DNA of 64,000 nucleotides from Nannobrachium achirus (lineage: Eukaryota; Chordata; Actinopteri; Myctophiformes; Myctophidae). Below the pieces are notes generated by a model, which ran no database searches, was not told the origin of the DNA, and saw only the letters and a program-made list of their open reading frames with translations. A program made the position numbers and the translations under genes. Positions 22,101-34,400 of this stretch are shown one piece after another (position 1 is the stretch's first letter; each line of letters begins with the position of its first letter). Location of the stretch: assembly GCA_963921795.1 (NCBI GenBank), contig OY997651.1, positions 40,784,356 to 40,848,355 of the forward strand, written 5' to 3'.

Positions 22101-22496
22101 AGCAAAGCAACTTTTCCAAGAACACGTACAGATGCTTGACTCATAAAACAGTAGCAACAGCAGTGTTTATAATCAACAATGTTTGGCCCTTTGCAGATAA
22201 ATTAGCCTACGATCAGTTACAGATCAACAACAACAACCTGAGACTGAAGAGAAATGAGTTACAGACCAACTATGATAACCTGACCCTGGAAAGAAACGAC
22301 TTAAAGAACAACTTTGACAACCTGACCCTGGAAAGAAACGACTTACAGGACCAATATGAAAACCTGACCCTGGAAACAAACCACTTACAGACCAACTATG
22401 ACAACTTGACCCTGGAAAGAAACGACTTGGAGAAAAGCTGTGACAACTTCACCCTGGACAAAACCAATTTACTGACCAAATACAACAACCTGGGAG
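19161..22496 (+). CDS. Type II membrane protein with YxxL tail and repeated sequon stalk (CD209/C-type-lectin-like N-terminal part)
   Basis: Three exons with matching phase-1 junctions: 19161-19356 (cytoplasmic), 21805-21906 (membrane) and 22197-22496 (stalk). The tail carries YESL and VYEDL, YxxL-type motifs that suit endocytosis or SH2 signalling. The helix is [18 protein letters not shown], preceded by basic KTVRRP, which predicts a type II orientation. The stalk is a ~14-residue repeat, [14 protein letters not shown], with five NLT/NFT glycosylation sequons and heptad-like leucine spacing. Fish CD209-like lectins have this architecture, but no lectin domain follows. The stalk exon ends in phase 1 and the next acceptor-bounded coding exon in frame belongs to a cytokine receptor (23003 onward). 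A paralogue is at 48447-63440. Confidence 0.8.
19945..20140 (+). pseudogene. Partial duplicate of the cytoplasmic exon
   Basis: From about 19945 to 20054 the sequence repeats 19205-19356 (AGAAGAACTGAAGCAGAGGG, then a stretch encoding HYESLDLQKID), with an internal deletion, and ends at the same CTGGTAAGGTTAC donor. It lacks the start codon. The copied flank CTTAATGGGATAT follows, so this is a local tandem duplication of ~0.78 kb. Whether it is ever spliced in is unknown. Confidence 0.75.
20690..20890. mobile_element. Retroelement 3'-end repeat with ATTGATTGATTGA
   Basis: A tRNA-like GGGTTCAATCCCCGC box precedes (ATTG)n. The body (GAAGTTTGCATAGGAAAAGG, then GTACAGTTCACTGGTAC) recurs as its complement at 59378-59505. 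The family is unassigned. Confidence 0.6.
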
Positions 22497-23002
22497 GTGA
22501 GAGACGGTACCAACCGTTATGAAGGAATATTAATTAATGTATTTTGACTTTGTTCATTATTGACATTATATTTATTACTTATTATTGAGATCAGGCTTTG
22601 AAATGACGACTGGTTTGCTACAGTATTGCATTACTTATTGCAGATTTCTGAATTTGTACTTGTCACAATGTATTTTTTAATATACAAAATTGCATTAAGA
22701 ATATCTGGAATTGTTTTTCATTTTGAATATATGAATGATTGTATACATATCTGAAACATTCTTATATTGGAGATATCTAGAATGTTGCTCAATGCACATG
22801 AATGTTAAAAGTGGCATAATTATTCCTAGGAAGAATTACATCATGGATATCTGAAATCATGGATTTGGAATAATGTAATTGTGGATATCTGAACATTTTG
22901 ACGATGAAGTACTGAAATACAGATATCTGGAGAGACTGGAATAAATATGTATAGCTACTGTATTAACTGTTAAAATGGCATGCCATTACTCTCCCTCATT
23001 AG

Positions 23003-23543
23003 ACCTGCGACCACAAAATGTGAACGTTACCTTCGTGAATGACTTCTGTCTAAAGGCGACATGGGACCCACCAGAGGCCATCGATGACATGGAAGTTTGC
23101 AAACCCCTTCAGTATGCATACTGTACAACAATACCATGCCCTTTTTTCAAGGTTATTTTCATTTCTACACTTTATACTTACATTTGACTTTTCCGTTTAC
23201 TGTAGAACCGTATCTTAAAATCTCTTGAATCTCAAATCCATTAGGAATGAAAGTATGTTCTTTGTCTTTGTTCTCAGTACAGCGGAACTACTGGGTCATC
23301 TGCTACTTTTGACTCAATGATAGGGGGAGGAACGTTGAAATTCTCTCTTCAGCCCCTGTTTAATGGTTTGCTTAAGGGTGAACGAGTGGTTGTTAATGTC
23401 ACCACCAACCCAGGTAAATAATGTTAATCCTTTCCATAACTATTGAAATGTCCAGGATTGATTTTTGAAAAATAATATAACGTGCTTATTCTGGAACTTT
23501 TAAGATCATACAATACAGTACATAGACATTGTGATTTATAAGT

Positions 23544-23612
<69 letters not shown>

Positions 23613-24862
23613 CGTGTGCGTGTGCGTGTGTGTGTGTGCGTGTGCGTGTGTGTGTGTGTGTGACCCTCTTCTCAGAGCTCGTGCACGATTTCCAGTGCGT
23701 TCTCTACTCCTCCACAGACGCTAACTGTTCCTGGACACCGTCCAGTTACAGTAATGTTCCCGATCTCCGCTTGTTCTACTGGTAAGAATCCACTGAGCTT
23801 TTCCTGTTTATCCTTCTCAGGGAGAATGAGCGGTGAGAGTTTAGGAAATAGGTGTTACATTCACAAATGTAGACAAATCATCTGCTAGTAGCTGAGCCAA
23901 TACTTTCATCGAAGTCATAAAGACCCAAATCCATTCAGACAGTGGCTTGACTTTTATACCCATTCAAAACTGTTATCTAGTAATTAAATTAGTTACTCAT
24001 TAATATACCAATCTGCATAAAATGTAAGCTAGTTATGTCTGTCTTGCTTTCTCAGGATAGGATCCATTAAGAGGGATTCTCAGGGGGTCTGTGGCCCACT
24101 GAGCTTAAAGGAGTGCGTGACCTCCCCTCACCCAGACAATGTGAAGTGGGTTTGTCACATTTCAGAAGACGACCTTTCCAGCAAGAAAATGTACTTCCTC
24201 TTCAATGGAACACAGGACAATATGTCTGTGAGGAATACCTTCAGCAAGCTGATGCGTGAAAATGGTATGTTGGTAATGTGCCATGCTTTATGCTTTTTAT
24301 AGCTACTAATGGCAAGTAGCTATAATTTTTAATTGGTGCAAACCCGAGAAGACTAGATCACTCTCTGGTAGCATGTGGGGGGTCAATATAAAGAAGAGTA
24401 AATTATATTGTTGTATACTTTGTCTCTCTCACTGTACAGTTAAACCCCCTGCTCTTAACTGGACACTTGTTAGAGATGGAGACCACCTCAACATCAGCTG
24501 GACTCCACCTGAAATATTCACAGACAGATATACTACTACTACTACTACTACTACTATTATCAACTACACTGAGTGCAATGAAAGAAAGGTATATAGATAT
24601 AAACCCTGCCATTACCTAACATGAAACAATAACATATGCATGCATATGCCTTTTGATTATTTTAACATAATTATTTGGCTTGTGAATTTCACTGTTTGCT
24701 TGCTGATTAAGATGTGTGTTGTTATGTCCTCACAGAATCAAAGTGTAAAAGCTGGAGTAACATCGTGGTCCATAACCTATGACTCCCACTGTCAGTACAG
24801 CATTAAGCTGAAAGCCACCATGTCAAACGGAGAGACACCATGGAGTGACGAGAAAGTCTACG
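23003..24862 (+). CDS. Class I cytokine receptor ectodomain (IL-13R/IL-5R alpha-like)
   Basis: Six exons: 23003-23151, 23278-23413, 23676-23781, 24056-24264, 24440-24588 and 24736-24862, all GT-AG and in phase, ~292 residues. The first FN3-like domain reads VNVTFVNDFCLKATWDPPE. The cytokine-binding module has paired cysteines (FQCVLYS, NCSWTPSS, LKECVTS, KWVCHISE). The last domain has LNISWTPPE and a WSDEK sequence at the WSxWS position. The pattern suits the IL-13R alpha/IL-5R alpha group; I cannot choose the orthologue. No signal-peptide exon is visible upstream, and the first exon needs one leading base, exactly what the stalk exon ending at 22496 supplies. A (ACT)n tract encodes a threonine run in exon 5. 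After 24862 the frame meets TAA at 24868. Confidence 0.85.
23548..23661. repeat. (GT)n microsatellite
   Basis: Long GT tract with GC interruptions in the receptor intron before exon 3. Confidence 0.95.
24528..24557 (+). repeat. Coding (ACT)n trinucleotide repeat
   Basis: About nine ACT triplets inside receptor exon 5, encoding consecutive threonines between two conserved receptor segments. It keeps the frame, as trinucleotide repeats in exons usually do. Confidence 0.9.
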
Positions 24863-25194
24863 GTAGATAAGGTATTTTTCTCTCTCCTCCTTCTTGCTTG
24901 TCTTTGTTTATTTATTGACATACATGTTTGACCATTTCAAGAATTGTTGCATCGTGATGCATCATAACGGCAGGTTCAAGGACAATACTGGTAGTCTGTA
25001 ATATTTATAAAATACCAGAGCCAGCAAGAGTTTGGTCAGTTTGAACATAGAATGAGGTTTTACCTCTTTATTGATTCATTTATTTAAATAGGATTAGGGT
25101 TAGGGGTTATACTATAATTATTTAATGATAACAATACAAATATTTATAATATAATTACCTTTTTCTTTTGTAGGTGTGTAACATTTCCTTATAG

Positions 25195-25348
25195 GCCCGC
25201 TTGGTTCTATGTGGTTCCAGTCTTACTTCTTACAGTGCAGACGCTCTGCATCACCCATCTGTTCCCTCCAGACAGAAAACAAAGCCACAGGAGGAGAAAA
25301 CTGAATTTATTTTTAAGCGGTGTAGGTCATTTCTACAAGTTTGTATGA
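25195..25348 (+). pseudogene. Out-of-frame remnant of receptor transmembrane exon
   Basis: Read from the CCC at 25196, this encodes WFYVVPVLLLTVQTL, a membrane helix, followed by a basic box and FPPDRK, which resembles the box 1 proline motif of class I receptors; TGA at 25346. The exon would start after the AG at 25193-25194. The preceding exon ends in phase 1, but this frame needs two leading bases, so splicing puts the helix out of frame and yields a ~37-residue non-hydrophobic tail. The stronger acceptor at 25172-25173 leads to an immediate TAA. Either this receptor has lost its anchor or a one-base sequence error exists. Confidence 0.6.
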
Positions 25349-25649
25349 TTGCACGTGTGTGCTGTACACACACGCACGCACATACAAACGCGCGCGCACA
25401 GACAGACACACACACACGCGTTACTGCGGTCACGCTATCCACACTTCAGGAAAAGCTGGTCGCGCTATCCTCACTTCAAAATATGGTGCGCTTCTACACG
25501 GCTGTTTACGGTTTGACAAGGGGATGGTGCGTTCATGCTAGCTGGTAAATTAGAATTTCTAGACTTTCGAGACCAAGGGTGTATAAAATATGGAACTACA
25601 TACTATTCAATCAACAGATGCTTTAAATTAGACCCCCCCCCCACGTAGT

Positions 25650-28058
25650 GATGTCAGTAGCTCATATACTGAATGAATATGATGCATAGTAGTGATGTCT
25701 GTAGCTCATACTGAATGAATATGATGTATAGAATAGTGATGTCTGTAGCTCATACACTGAATGAATATGATGTATGGAGTAGTGATGTCTGTAGCTCATA
25801 TACTGAATGAATATGATGTTTAGAGTAGTGATGTCTGTAGCTCATATACTGAATGAATATGATGTAGCTCATACACTGAATGAATATGATGTATAGAGTA
25901 GTGATGTCTGTAGCTCATATACTGAATGAATATGATTTATAGAGTAGTGATGTCTGTAGCTCATATACTGAATGAATATGATGCATAGAGTAGTGATGTC
26001 TGTAGCTCATACACTGAATGAATATGATGTATAGAGTAGTGATGTCTGTAGCTCATATACTGAATGAATATGATGCATAGAGTAGTGATGTCTGTAGCTC
26101 ATATACTGAATGAATATGATGGCATAGAGTAGTGATGTCTGTAGCTCATATACTTAATGAATATGATGTATAGTGATGTCTGTAGCTCATATACTGAATG
26201 AATATGATGTATAGTGATGTCTGTAGCTCATATACTGAATGAATATGATGTATATAGTAGTGATTTCTGTAGCTCATATACTGAATGAATATGATGTATA
26301 GTGATGTATGTAGCTCATATACTGAATGAATATGATGCATAGAGTAGTGATGTCTGTAGCTCATATACTGAATGAATATGATGCTTAGAGTATTGATGTC
26401 TGTAGCTCATATACTGAATGAATATGATGTATATAGTAGTGATGTCTGTAGCTCATATACTGAATGAATATGATGTATAGAGAAGTGATGTCTGTAGCTC
26501 ATATACTGAATGAATATGATGTATAGAGTAGTGATGTCTGTAGCTCATATACTGAATGAATATGATGTATAGTGATGTCTGTAGCTCATATACTGAATGA
26601 ATATGATGTATAGAGTAGTGATGTCTGTAGCTCAAATACTGAATGAATATGATGTATAGAGTAGTGATGTCTGTAGCTCATATACTGAATGAATATGATG
26701 TATAGTGATGTCTGTAGCTCATATACTGAATGAATATGATGTATATAGTAGTGATTTCTGTAGCTCATATACTGAATGAATATGATGTATAGAGTAGTGA
26801 TGTCTGTAGCTCATATACTGAATGAATATGATGTATATAGTAGTGATGTCTGTAGCTCATATACTGAATGAATATGATGTATAGAGTAGTGATGTCTGTA
26901 GCTCATATACTGAATGAATATGATGTATAGAGTAGTGATGTCTGTAGCTCATATACTGAATGAATATGATGTATAGTGATGTCTGTAGCTCATATACTGA
27001 ATGAATATGATGTATAGAGTAGTGATGTCTGTAGCTCAAATACTGAATGAATATGATGTATAGAGTAGTGATGTCTGTAGCTCATATACTGAATGAATAT
27101 GATGTATAGTGATGTCTGTAGCTCATATACTGAATGAATATGATGTATATAGTAGTGATTTATGTAGCTCATATACTGAATGAATATGATGTATAGAGTA
27201 GTGATGTCTGTAGCTCATATACTGAATGAATATGATGTATATAGTAGTGATGTCTGTAGCTCATATACTGAATGAATATGATGTATAGAGTAGTGATGTC
27301 TGTAGCTCATATACTGAATGAATATGATGTATAGAGTAGTGATGTCTGTAGCTCATATACTGAATGAATATGATGTATAGTGATGTCTGTAGCTCATATA
27401 CTGAATGAATATGATGTATAGAGTAGTGATGTCTGTAGCTCAAATACTGAATGAATATGATGTATAGAGTAGTGATGTCTGTAGCTCATATACTGAATGA
27501 ATATGATGTATAGTGATGTCTGTAGCTCATATACTGAATGAATATGATGTATATAGTAGTGATTTCTGTAGCTCATATACTGAATGAATATGATGTATAG
27601 AGTAGTGATGTCTGTAGCTCATATACTGAATGAATATGATGCATAGAGTAGTGATGTCTGTAGCTCATATACTGAATGAATATGATGTATAGTGATGTCT
27701 GTAGCTCATATACTGAATGAATATGATGTAGTGATGTCTGTAGCTCATATACTGAATGAATATGATGCATAGAGTAGTGATGTCTGTAGCTCATGTACTG
27801 AATGAATATGATGTATAGAGTAGTGATGTCTGTAGCTCAAATACTGAATGAATATGATGTATAGAGTAGTGATGTCTGTAGCTCATATACTGAATGAATA
27901 TGATGTATAGTGATGTCTGTAGCTCATATACTGAATGAATATAATGTATAGAGTACTGATGTCTGTAGCTCATATACTGAATGAATATGATGTATAGTGA
28001 TGTCTGTAGCTCATATACTGAATGAATATGATGTATAGTGATGTCTGTAGCTCATATA
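25650..28058 (+). repeat. 46-bp satellite array, left
   Basis: Monomer core GATGTCTGTAGCTCATATAC followed by TGAATGAATATGATGTATAG and an optional AGAGTAG, so units are ~40 or ~46 bp. A higher-order unit of 404 bp repeats three times between about 26453 and 27576. Short frames with SYRHHY/HHIHSVYEL runs are by-products of the array, not genes. Confidence 0.95.
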
Positions 28059-28480
28059 TCTTGAGTGGGACTTGGAATAACAATGTCTGGCTTTTGTGGG
28101 GCCTTCGCAGCTCCACTCGCATCCGACCGAGGGGCCTCCACCTCGGACTCCAGAGTGGCAGACCCTTCACCCGGGGACCACCTCCAGGGACCCCTGGCGA
28201 TATACCAGCGCCCCTGGGGATATAGAGACTGAGAACCGGGTGGCGAGGGGCCGACGCCGCTCCTTCTCGCATCCGACCGAGGGGCCTCGGCTGAGGGACC
28301 AACCAGGGACCCCCTGGAGCTCCGGGGACCCCCTCGCGCCGCTCTGATTTTTGGACCTCCAATGTTAACTACGATCGGACAATTATTTTTTTAGAAATTC
28401 GGGACTTTGACTACGTAGACCCCCTCCAGGGGACCCATGGAACCCAGGAAAATTGACAGCGCCCCTGGCACTGCAGCGCA
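28059..28480 (+). repeat. GC-rich junction module, left
   Basis: About 420 bp between the two satellites. It contains a direct repeat of CATCCGACCGAGGGGCCT (~28122 and ~28269) and many GGGACC words. It is found as the reverse complement at 43655-44085 with scattered substitutions. It has no convincing coding frame. Confidence 0.85.
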
Positions 28481-31400
28481 CAAAAATCGACAAATATTAC
28501 CATAATACATTCGCTATACAGCAAATAGTATAAAATCAGATAAAAATTAAGAAGTTTGTTACCATAAAACAACTATGTCACCTTGTTCATGATGTACCTA
28601 AGTACCTCTAAAAATATTCCCAACCTGTTTTACAGTGACAATAATTTATAATAAATTCGACAAATATTACCATAATCCATTCGCTATACAGCAAATAGTA
28701 TAAAATCAGATAAAAATGAAGAAGTTTGTTACCATAAAACAACTATGTCACCTTGTTCATGGTGTACCTAAGTACCTCTAAAAAAATTCCCAACCTGTTT
28801 TACAGTGCCAATAATTTATAATAAATTCGACAAATATTACCATAATCCATTCGCTATACAGCAAATAGTATACAATCAGATAAAAATTAAGAAGGTTTGT
28901 TACCATAAATCAACTATATCACCTTGTTCATGATGTACCTAAGTACCTCTAAAAAAATTCCCAACCTGTTTTACAGTGCCAATATTTTTTAATAAATTCG
29001 TCAAATATTACCATAATCCATTCGCTATACAGCAAATAGTATAAAATCAGATACAAATTAAGAAGGTTTGTTACCATAAATCAACTATATAACCTTGTTC
29101 ATGATGGACCTAAGTACCTCTAAAAAAATTCCCAACCTGTTTTACAGTGCCAATAATTTTTAATAAATTCGTCAAATATTACCATAATCCATTCGCTATA
29201 CAGCAAATAGTATAAAATCAGATAAAAATTAAGAAGTTTGTTACCATAAAACAACTATGTCACCTTGTTCATGGTGTACCTAAGTACCTCTAAAAAAATT
29301 CCCAACCTGTTTTACAGTGCCAATAATTTTTAATAAATTCGTCAAATATTACCATAATCCATTCGCTATACAGCAAATAGTATAAAATCAGATAAAAATT
29401 AAGAAGGTTTGTTACCATAAATCAACTATATCACCTTGTTCATGATGTACCTAAGTACCCCTAAAAAAATTCCCAACCTGTTTTACAGTGCCAATAATTT
29501 TTAATAAATTCGACAAATATTACCATAATCTATTCGCTATACAGCAAATAGTATAAAATCAGATAAAAATTAAGAAGTTTGTTACCATAAAACAACCTTG
29601 TCACCTTGTTCATGATGTACCTAAGTATCTCTAAAAATATTCCCAACCTGTTTTACAGTGCCAATAATTTATAATAAATTCTACAAATAATACCATCCAT
29701 TCGCTATACAGCAAATAGTATAAAATCAAATAAAAATTAAGAAGTTTGTTACCATAAAACAACAATGTCACCTTGTTCATGATGTACCTAAGTACCTCTA
29801 AAAATATTCCCAACCTGTTTTACAGTGCCAATAATTTATAATAAATTCGACAAATATTACCATAATCCATTAGCTATACAGCAAATAGTATAAAATCAGA
29901 TAAAAATTAGGAAGGTTTGTTACCATAAAACAACTATATCACCTTGCTCATGATGTACCTAAGTAACTCTAAAAATATTCCCAACCTGTTTTACAGTGAC
30001 AATAATTTATAATAAATTCGACAAATATTACCATAATCCATTCGCTATACAGCAAATAGTATAAAATCAGATAAAAATTAAGAAGTTTGTTACCATAAAA
30101 CAACTATATCACCTTGTTCATGATGTACCTAAGTACCTCTAAAAATATTCCCAACCTGTTTTACAGTGCCAATAATTTATAATAAATTCGACAAATAATA
30201 CCATCCATTCGCTATACAGCAAATAGTATAAAATCAGATAAAAATTAAGAAGTTTGTTACCATAAAACAACTATGTCACCTTGTTCATGATGTACCTAAG
30301 TACCTCTAAAAATATTCCCAACCTGTTTTACAGTGACAATAATTTATAATAAATTCGACAAATATTACCATAATCCATTCGCTATACAGCAAATAGTATA
30401 AAATCAGATAAAAATTAAGAAGTTTGTTACCATAAAACAACTTTGTCACCTTGTTCATGATGTACCTAAGTATCTCTAAAAATATTCCCAACCTGTTTTA
30501 CAGTGACAATAATTTATAATAAATTTGACAAATATTACCATAATCCATTCGCTATACAGCAAATAGTATAAAATCAGATAAAAATTAGGAAGGTTTGTTA
30601 CCATAAAACTACTATATCACCTTGTTCATGATGTACCTAAGTACCTCTAAAAAAAATCCCAACCTGTTTTACAGTGCCAATAATTTATAATAAATTCGAC
30701 AAATATTACCATAATCCATTCGCTATACAGCAAATAGTATAAAATCAGATAAAAATTAGGAAGGTTTGTTACCATAAAACAACTATATCACCTTGTTCAT
30801 GATGTACCTAAGTACCTCTAAAAAAATTCCCAACCTGTTTTACAGTGCCAATAATTTTTAATAAATTCGTCAAATATTACCATAATCCATTCGCTATACA
30901 GCAAATAGTATAAAATCAGATAAAAATTAGGAAGGTTTGTTACCATAAAACTACTATATCACCTTGTTCATGATGTACCTAAGTACCTCTAAAAAAATTC
31001 CCAACCTGTTTTACAGTGCCAATAATTTTTAATAAATTCGTCAAATATTACCATAATCCATTCGCTATACAGCAAATAGTATAAAATCAGATAAAAATTA
31101 GGAAGGTTTGTTACCATAAAACTACTATATCACCTTGTTCATGATGTACCTAAGTACCTCTAAAAAAAATCCCAACCTGTTTTACAGTGCCAATAATTTA
31201 TAATAAATTCGACAAATATTACCATAATCCATTCGCTATACAGCAAATAGTATAAAATCAGATAAAAATTAGGAAGGTTTGTTACCATAAAACAACTATA
31301 TCACCTTGTTCATGATGTACCTAAGTACCTCTAAAAAAATTCCCAACCTGTTTTACAGTGCCAATAATTTTTAATAAATTCGTCAAATATTACCATAATC

Positions 31401-34400
31401 CATTCGCTATACAGCAAATAGTATAAAATCAGATAAAAATTAAGAAGTTTGTTACCATAAAACAACTATGTCACCTTGTTCATGGTGTACCTAAGTACCT
31501 CTAAAAAAATTCCCAACCTGTTTTACAGTGCCAATAATTTTTAATAAATTCGTCAAATATTACCATAATCCATTCGCTATACAGCAAATAGTATAAAATC
31601 AGATAAAAATTAGGAAGGTTTGTTACCATAAAACTACTATATCACCTTGTTCATGATGTACCTAAGTACCTCTAAAAAAAATCCCAACCTGTTTTACAGT
31701 GCCAATAATTTATAATAAATTCGACAAATATTACCATAATCCATTCGCTATACAGCAAATAGTATAAAATCAGATAAAAATTAGGAAGGTTTGTTACCAT
31801 AAAACAACTATATCACCTTGTTCATGATGTACCTAAGTACCTCTAAAAAAATTCCCAACCTGTTTTACAGTGCCAATAATTTTTAATAAATTCGTCAAAT
31901 ATTACCATAATCCATTCGCTATACAGCAAATAGTATAAAATCAGATAAAAATTAGGAAGGTTTGTTACCATAAATCAACTATATCACCTTGTTCATGATG
32001 TACCTAAGTACCTCTAAAAAAATTCCCAACCTGTTTTACAGTGCCAATAATTTTTAATAAATTCGACAAATATTACCATAATCCATTCGCTATACAGCAA
32101 ATAGTATACAATCAGATAAAAATTAAGAAGGTTTGTTACCATAAATCAACTATATCACCTTGTTCATGATGTACCTAAGTACCTCTAAAAAAATTCCCAA
32201 CCTGTTTTACAGTGCCAATAATTTTTAATAAATTCGACAAATAATACCATCCATTCGCTATACAGCAAATAGTATAAAATCAGATAAAAATTAAGAAGTT
32301 TGTTACCATAAAACAACTATGTCACCTTGTTCATGTTGTACCTAAGTACCTCTAAAAATATTCCCAACCTGTTTTACAGTGACAATAATTTATAATAAAT
32401 TCGACAAATATTACCATAATCTATTCGCTATACAGCAAATAGTATAAAATCAGATAAAAATTAAGAAGTTTGTTACCATAAAACAACTTTGTCACCTTGT
32501 TCATGATGTACCTAAGTATCTCTAAAAATATTCCCAACCTGTTTTACAGTGCCAATAATTTATAATAAAGTCTACAAATAATACCATCCATTCGCTATAC
32601 AGCAAATAGTATAAAATCAAATAAAAATTAAGAAGTTTGTTACCATAAAACAACAATGTCACCTTGTTCATGATGTACCTAAGTATCTCTAAAAATATTC
32701 CCAACCTGTTTTACAGTGCCAATAATTTATAATAAATTCTACAAATAATACCATCCATTCGCTATACAGCAAATAGTATAAAATCAAATAAAAATTAAGA
32801 AGTTTGTTACCATAAAACAACAATGTCACCTTGTTCATGATGTACCTAAGTACCTCTAAAAATATTCCCAACCTGTTTTACAGTGCCAATAATTTATAAT
32901 AAATTCGACAAATATTACCATAATCCATTAGCTATACAGCAAATAGTATAAAATCAGATAAAAATTAGGAAGGTTTGTTACCATAAAACAACTATATCAC
33001 CTTGCTCATGATGTACCTAAGTAACTCTAAAAATATTCCCAACCTGTTTTACAGTGACAATAATTTATAATAAATTCGACAAATATTACCATAATCCATT
33101 CGCTATACAGCAAATAGTATAAAATCAGATAAAAATTAGGAAGGTTTGTTACCATAAAACAACTATATCACCTTGCTCATGATGTACCTAAGTAACTCTA
33201 AAAATATTCCCAACCTGTTTTACAGTGACAATAATTTATAATAAATTCGACAAATATTACCATAATCCATTCGCTATACAGCAAATAGTATAAAATCAGA
33301 TAAAAATTAAGAAGTTTGTTACCATAAAACAACTATGTCACCTTGTTCATGATGTACCTAAGTACCTCTAAAAATATTCCCAACCTGTTTTACAGTGACA
33401 ATAATTTATAATAAATTCGACAAATATTACCATAATCTATTCGCTATACAGCAAATAGTATAAAATCAGATAAAAATTAAGAAGTTTGTTACCATAAAAC
33501 AACTTTGTCACCTTGTTCATGATGTACCTAAGTATCTCTAAAAATATTCCCAACCTGTTTTACAGTGCCAATAATTTATAATAAATTCTACAAATAATAC
33601 CATCCATTCGCTATACAGCAAATAGTATAAAATCAAATAAAAATTAAGAAGTTTGTTACCATAAAACAACAATGTCACCTTGTTCATGATGTACCTAAGT
33701 ATCTCTAAAAATATTCCCAACCTGTTTTACAGTGCCAATAATTTATAATAAATTCTACAAATAATACCATCCATTCGCTATACAGCAAATAGTATAAAAT
33801 CAAATAAAAATTAAGAAGTTTGTTACCATAAAACAACAATGTCACCTTGTTCATGATGTACCTAAGTACCTCTAAAAATATTCCCAACCTGTTTTACAGT
33901 GCCAATAATTTATAATAAATTCGACAAATATTACCATAATCCATTAGCTATACAGCAAATAGTATAAAATCAGATAAAAATTAGGAAGGTTTGTTACCAT
34001 AAAACAACTATATCACCTTGCTCATGATGTACCTAAGTAACTCTAAAAATATTCCCAACCTGTTTTACAGTGACAATAATTTATAATAAATTCGACAAAT
34101 ATTACCATAATCCATTCGCTATACAGCAAATAGTATAAAATCAGATAAAAATTAGGAAGGTTTGTTACCATAAAACAACTATATCACCTTGCTCATGATG
34201 TACCTAAGTAACTCTAAAAATATTCCCAACCTGTTTTACAGTGACAATAATTTATAATAAATTCGACAAATATTACCATAATCCATTCGCTATACAGCAA
34301 ATAGTATAAAATCAGATAAAAATTAAGAAGTTTGTTACCATAAAACAACTATATCACCTTGTTCATGATGTACCTAAGTACCTCTAAAAATATTCCCAAC

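Noticed and set aside
26146..27973. Repeated frames with SYRHHYSIHHIHSVYEL
   Set aside because: They arise from the 46-bp satellite and have no start context or conservation beyond the DNA repeat.
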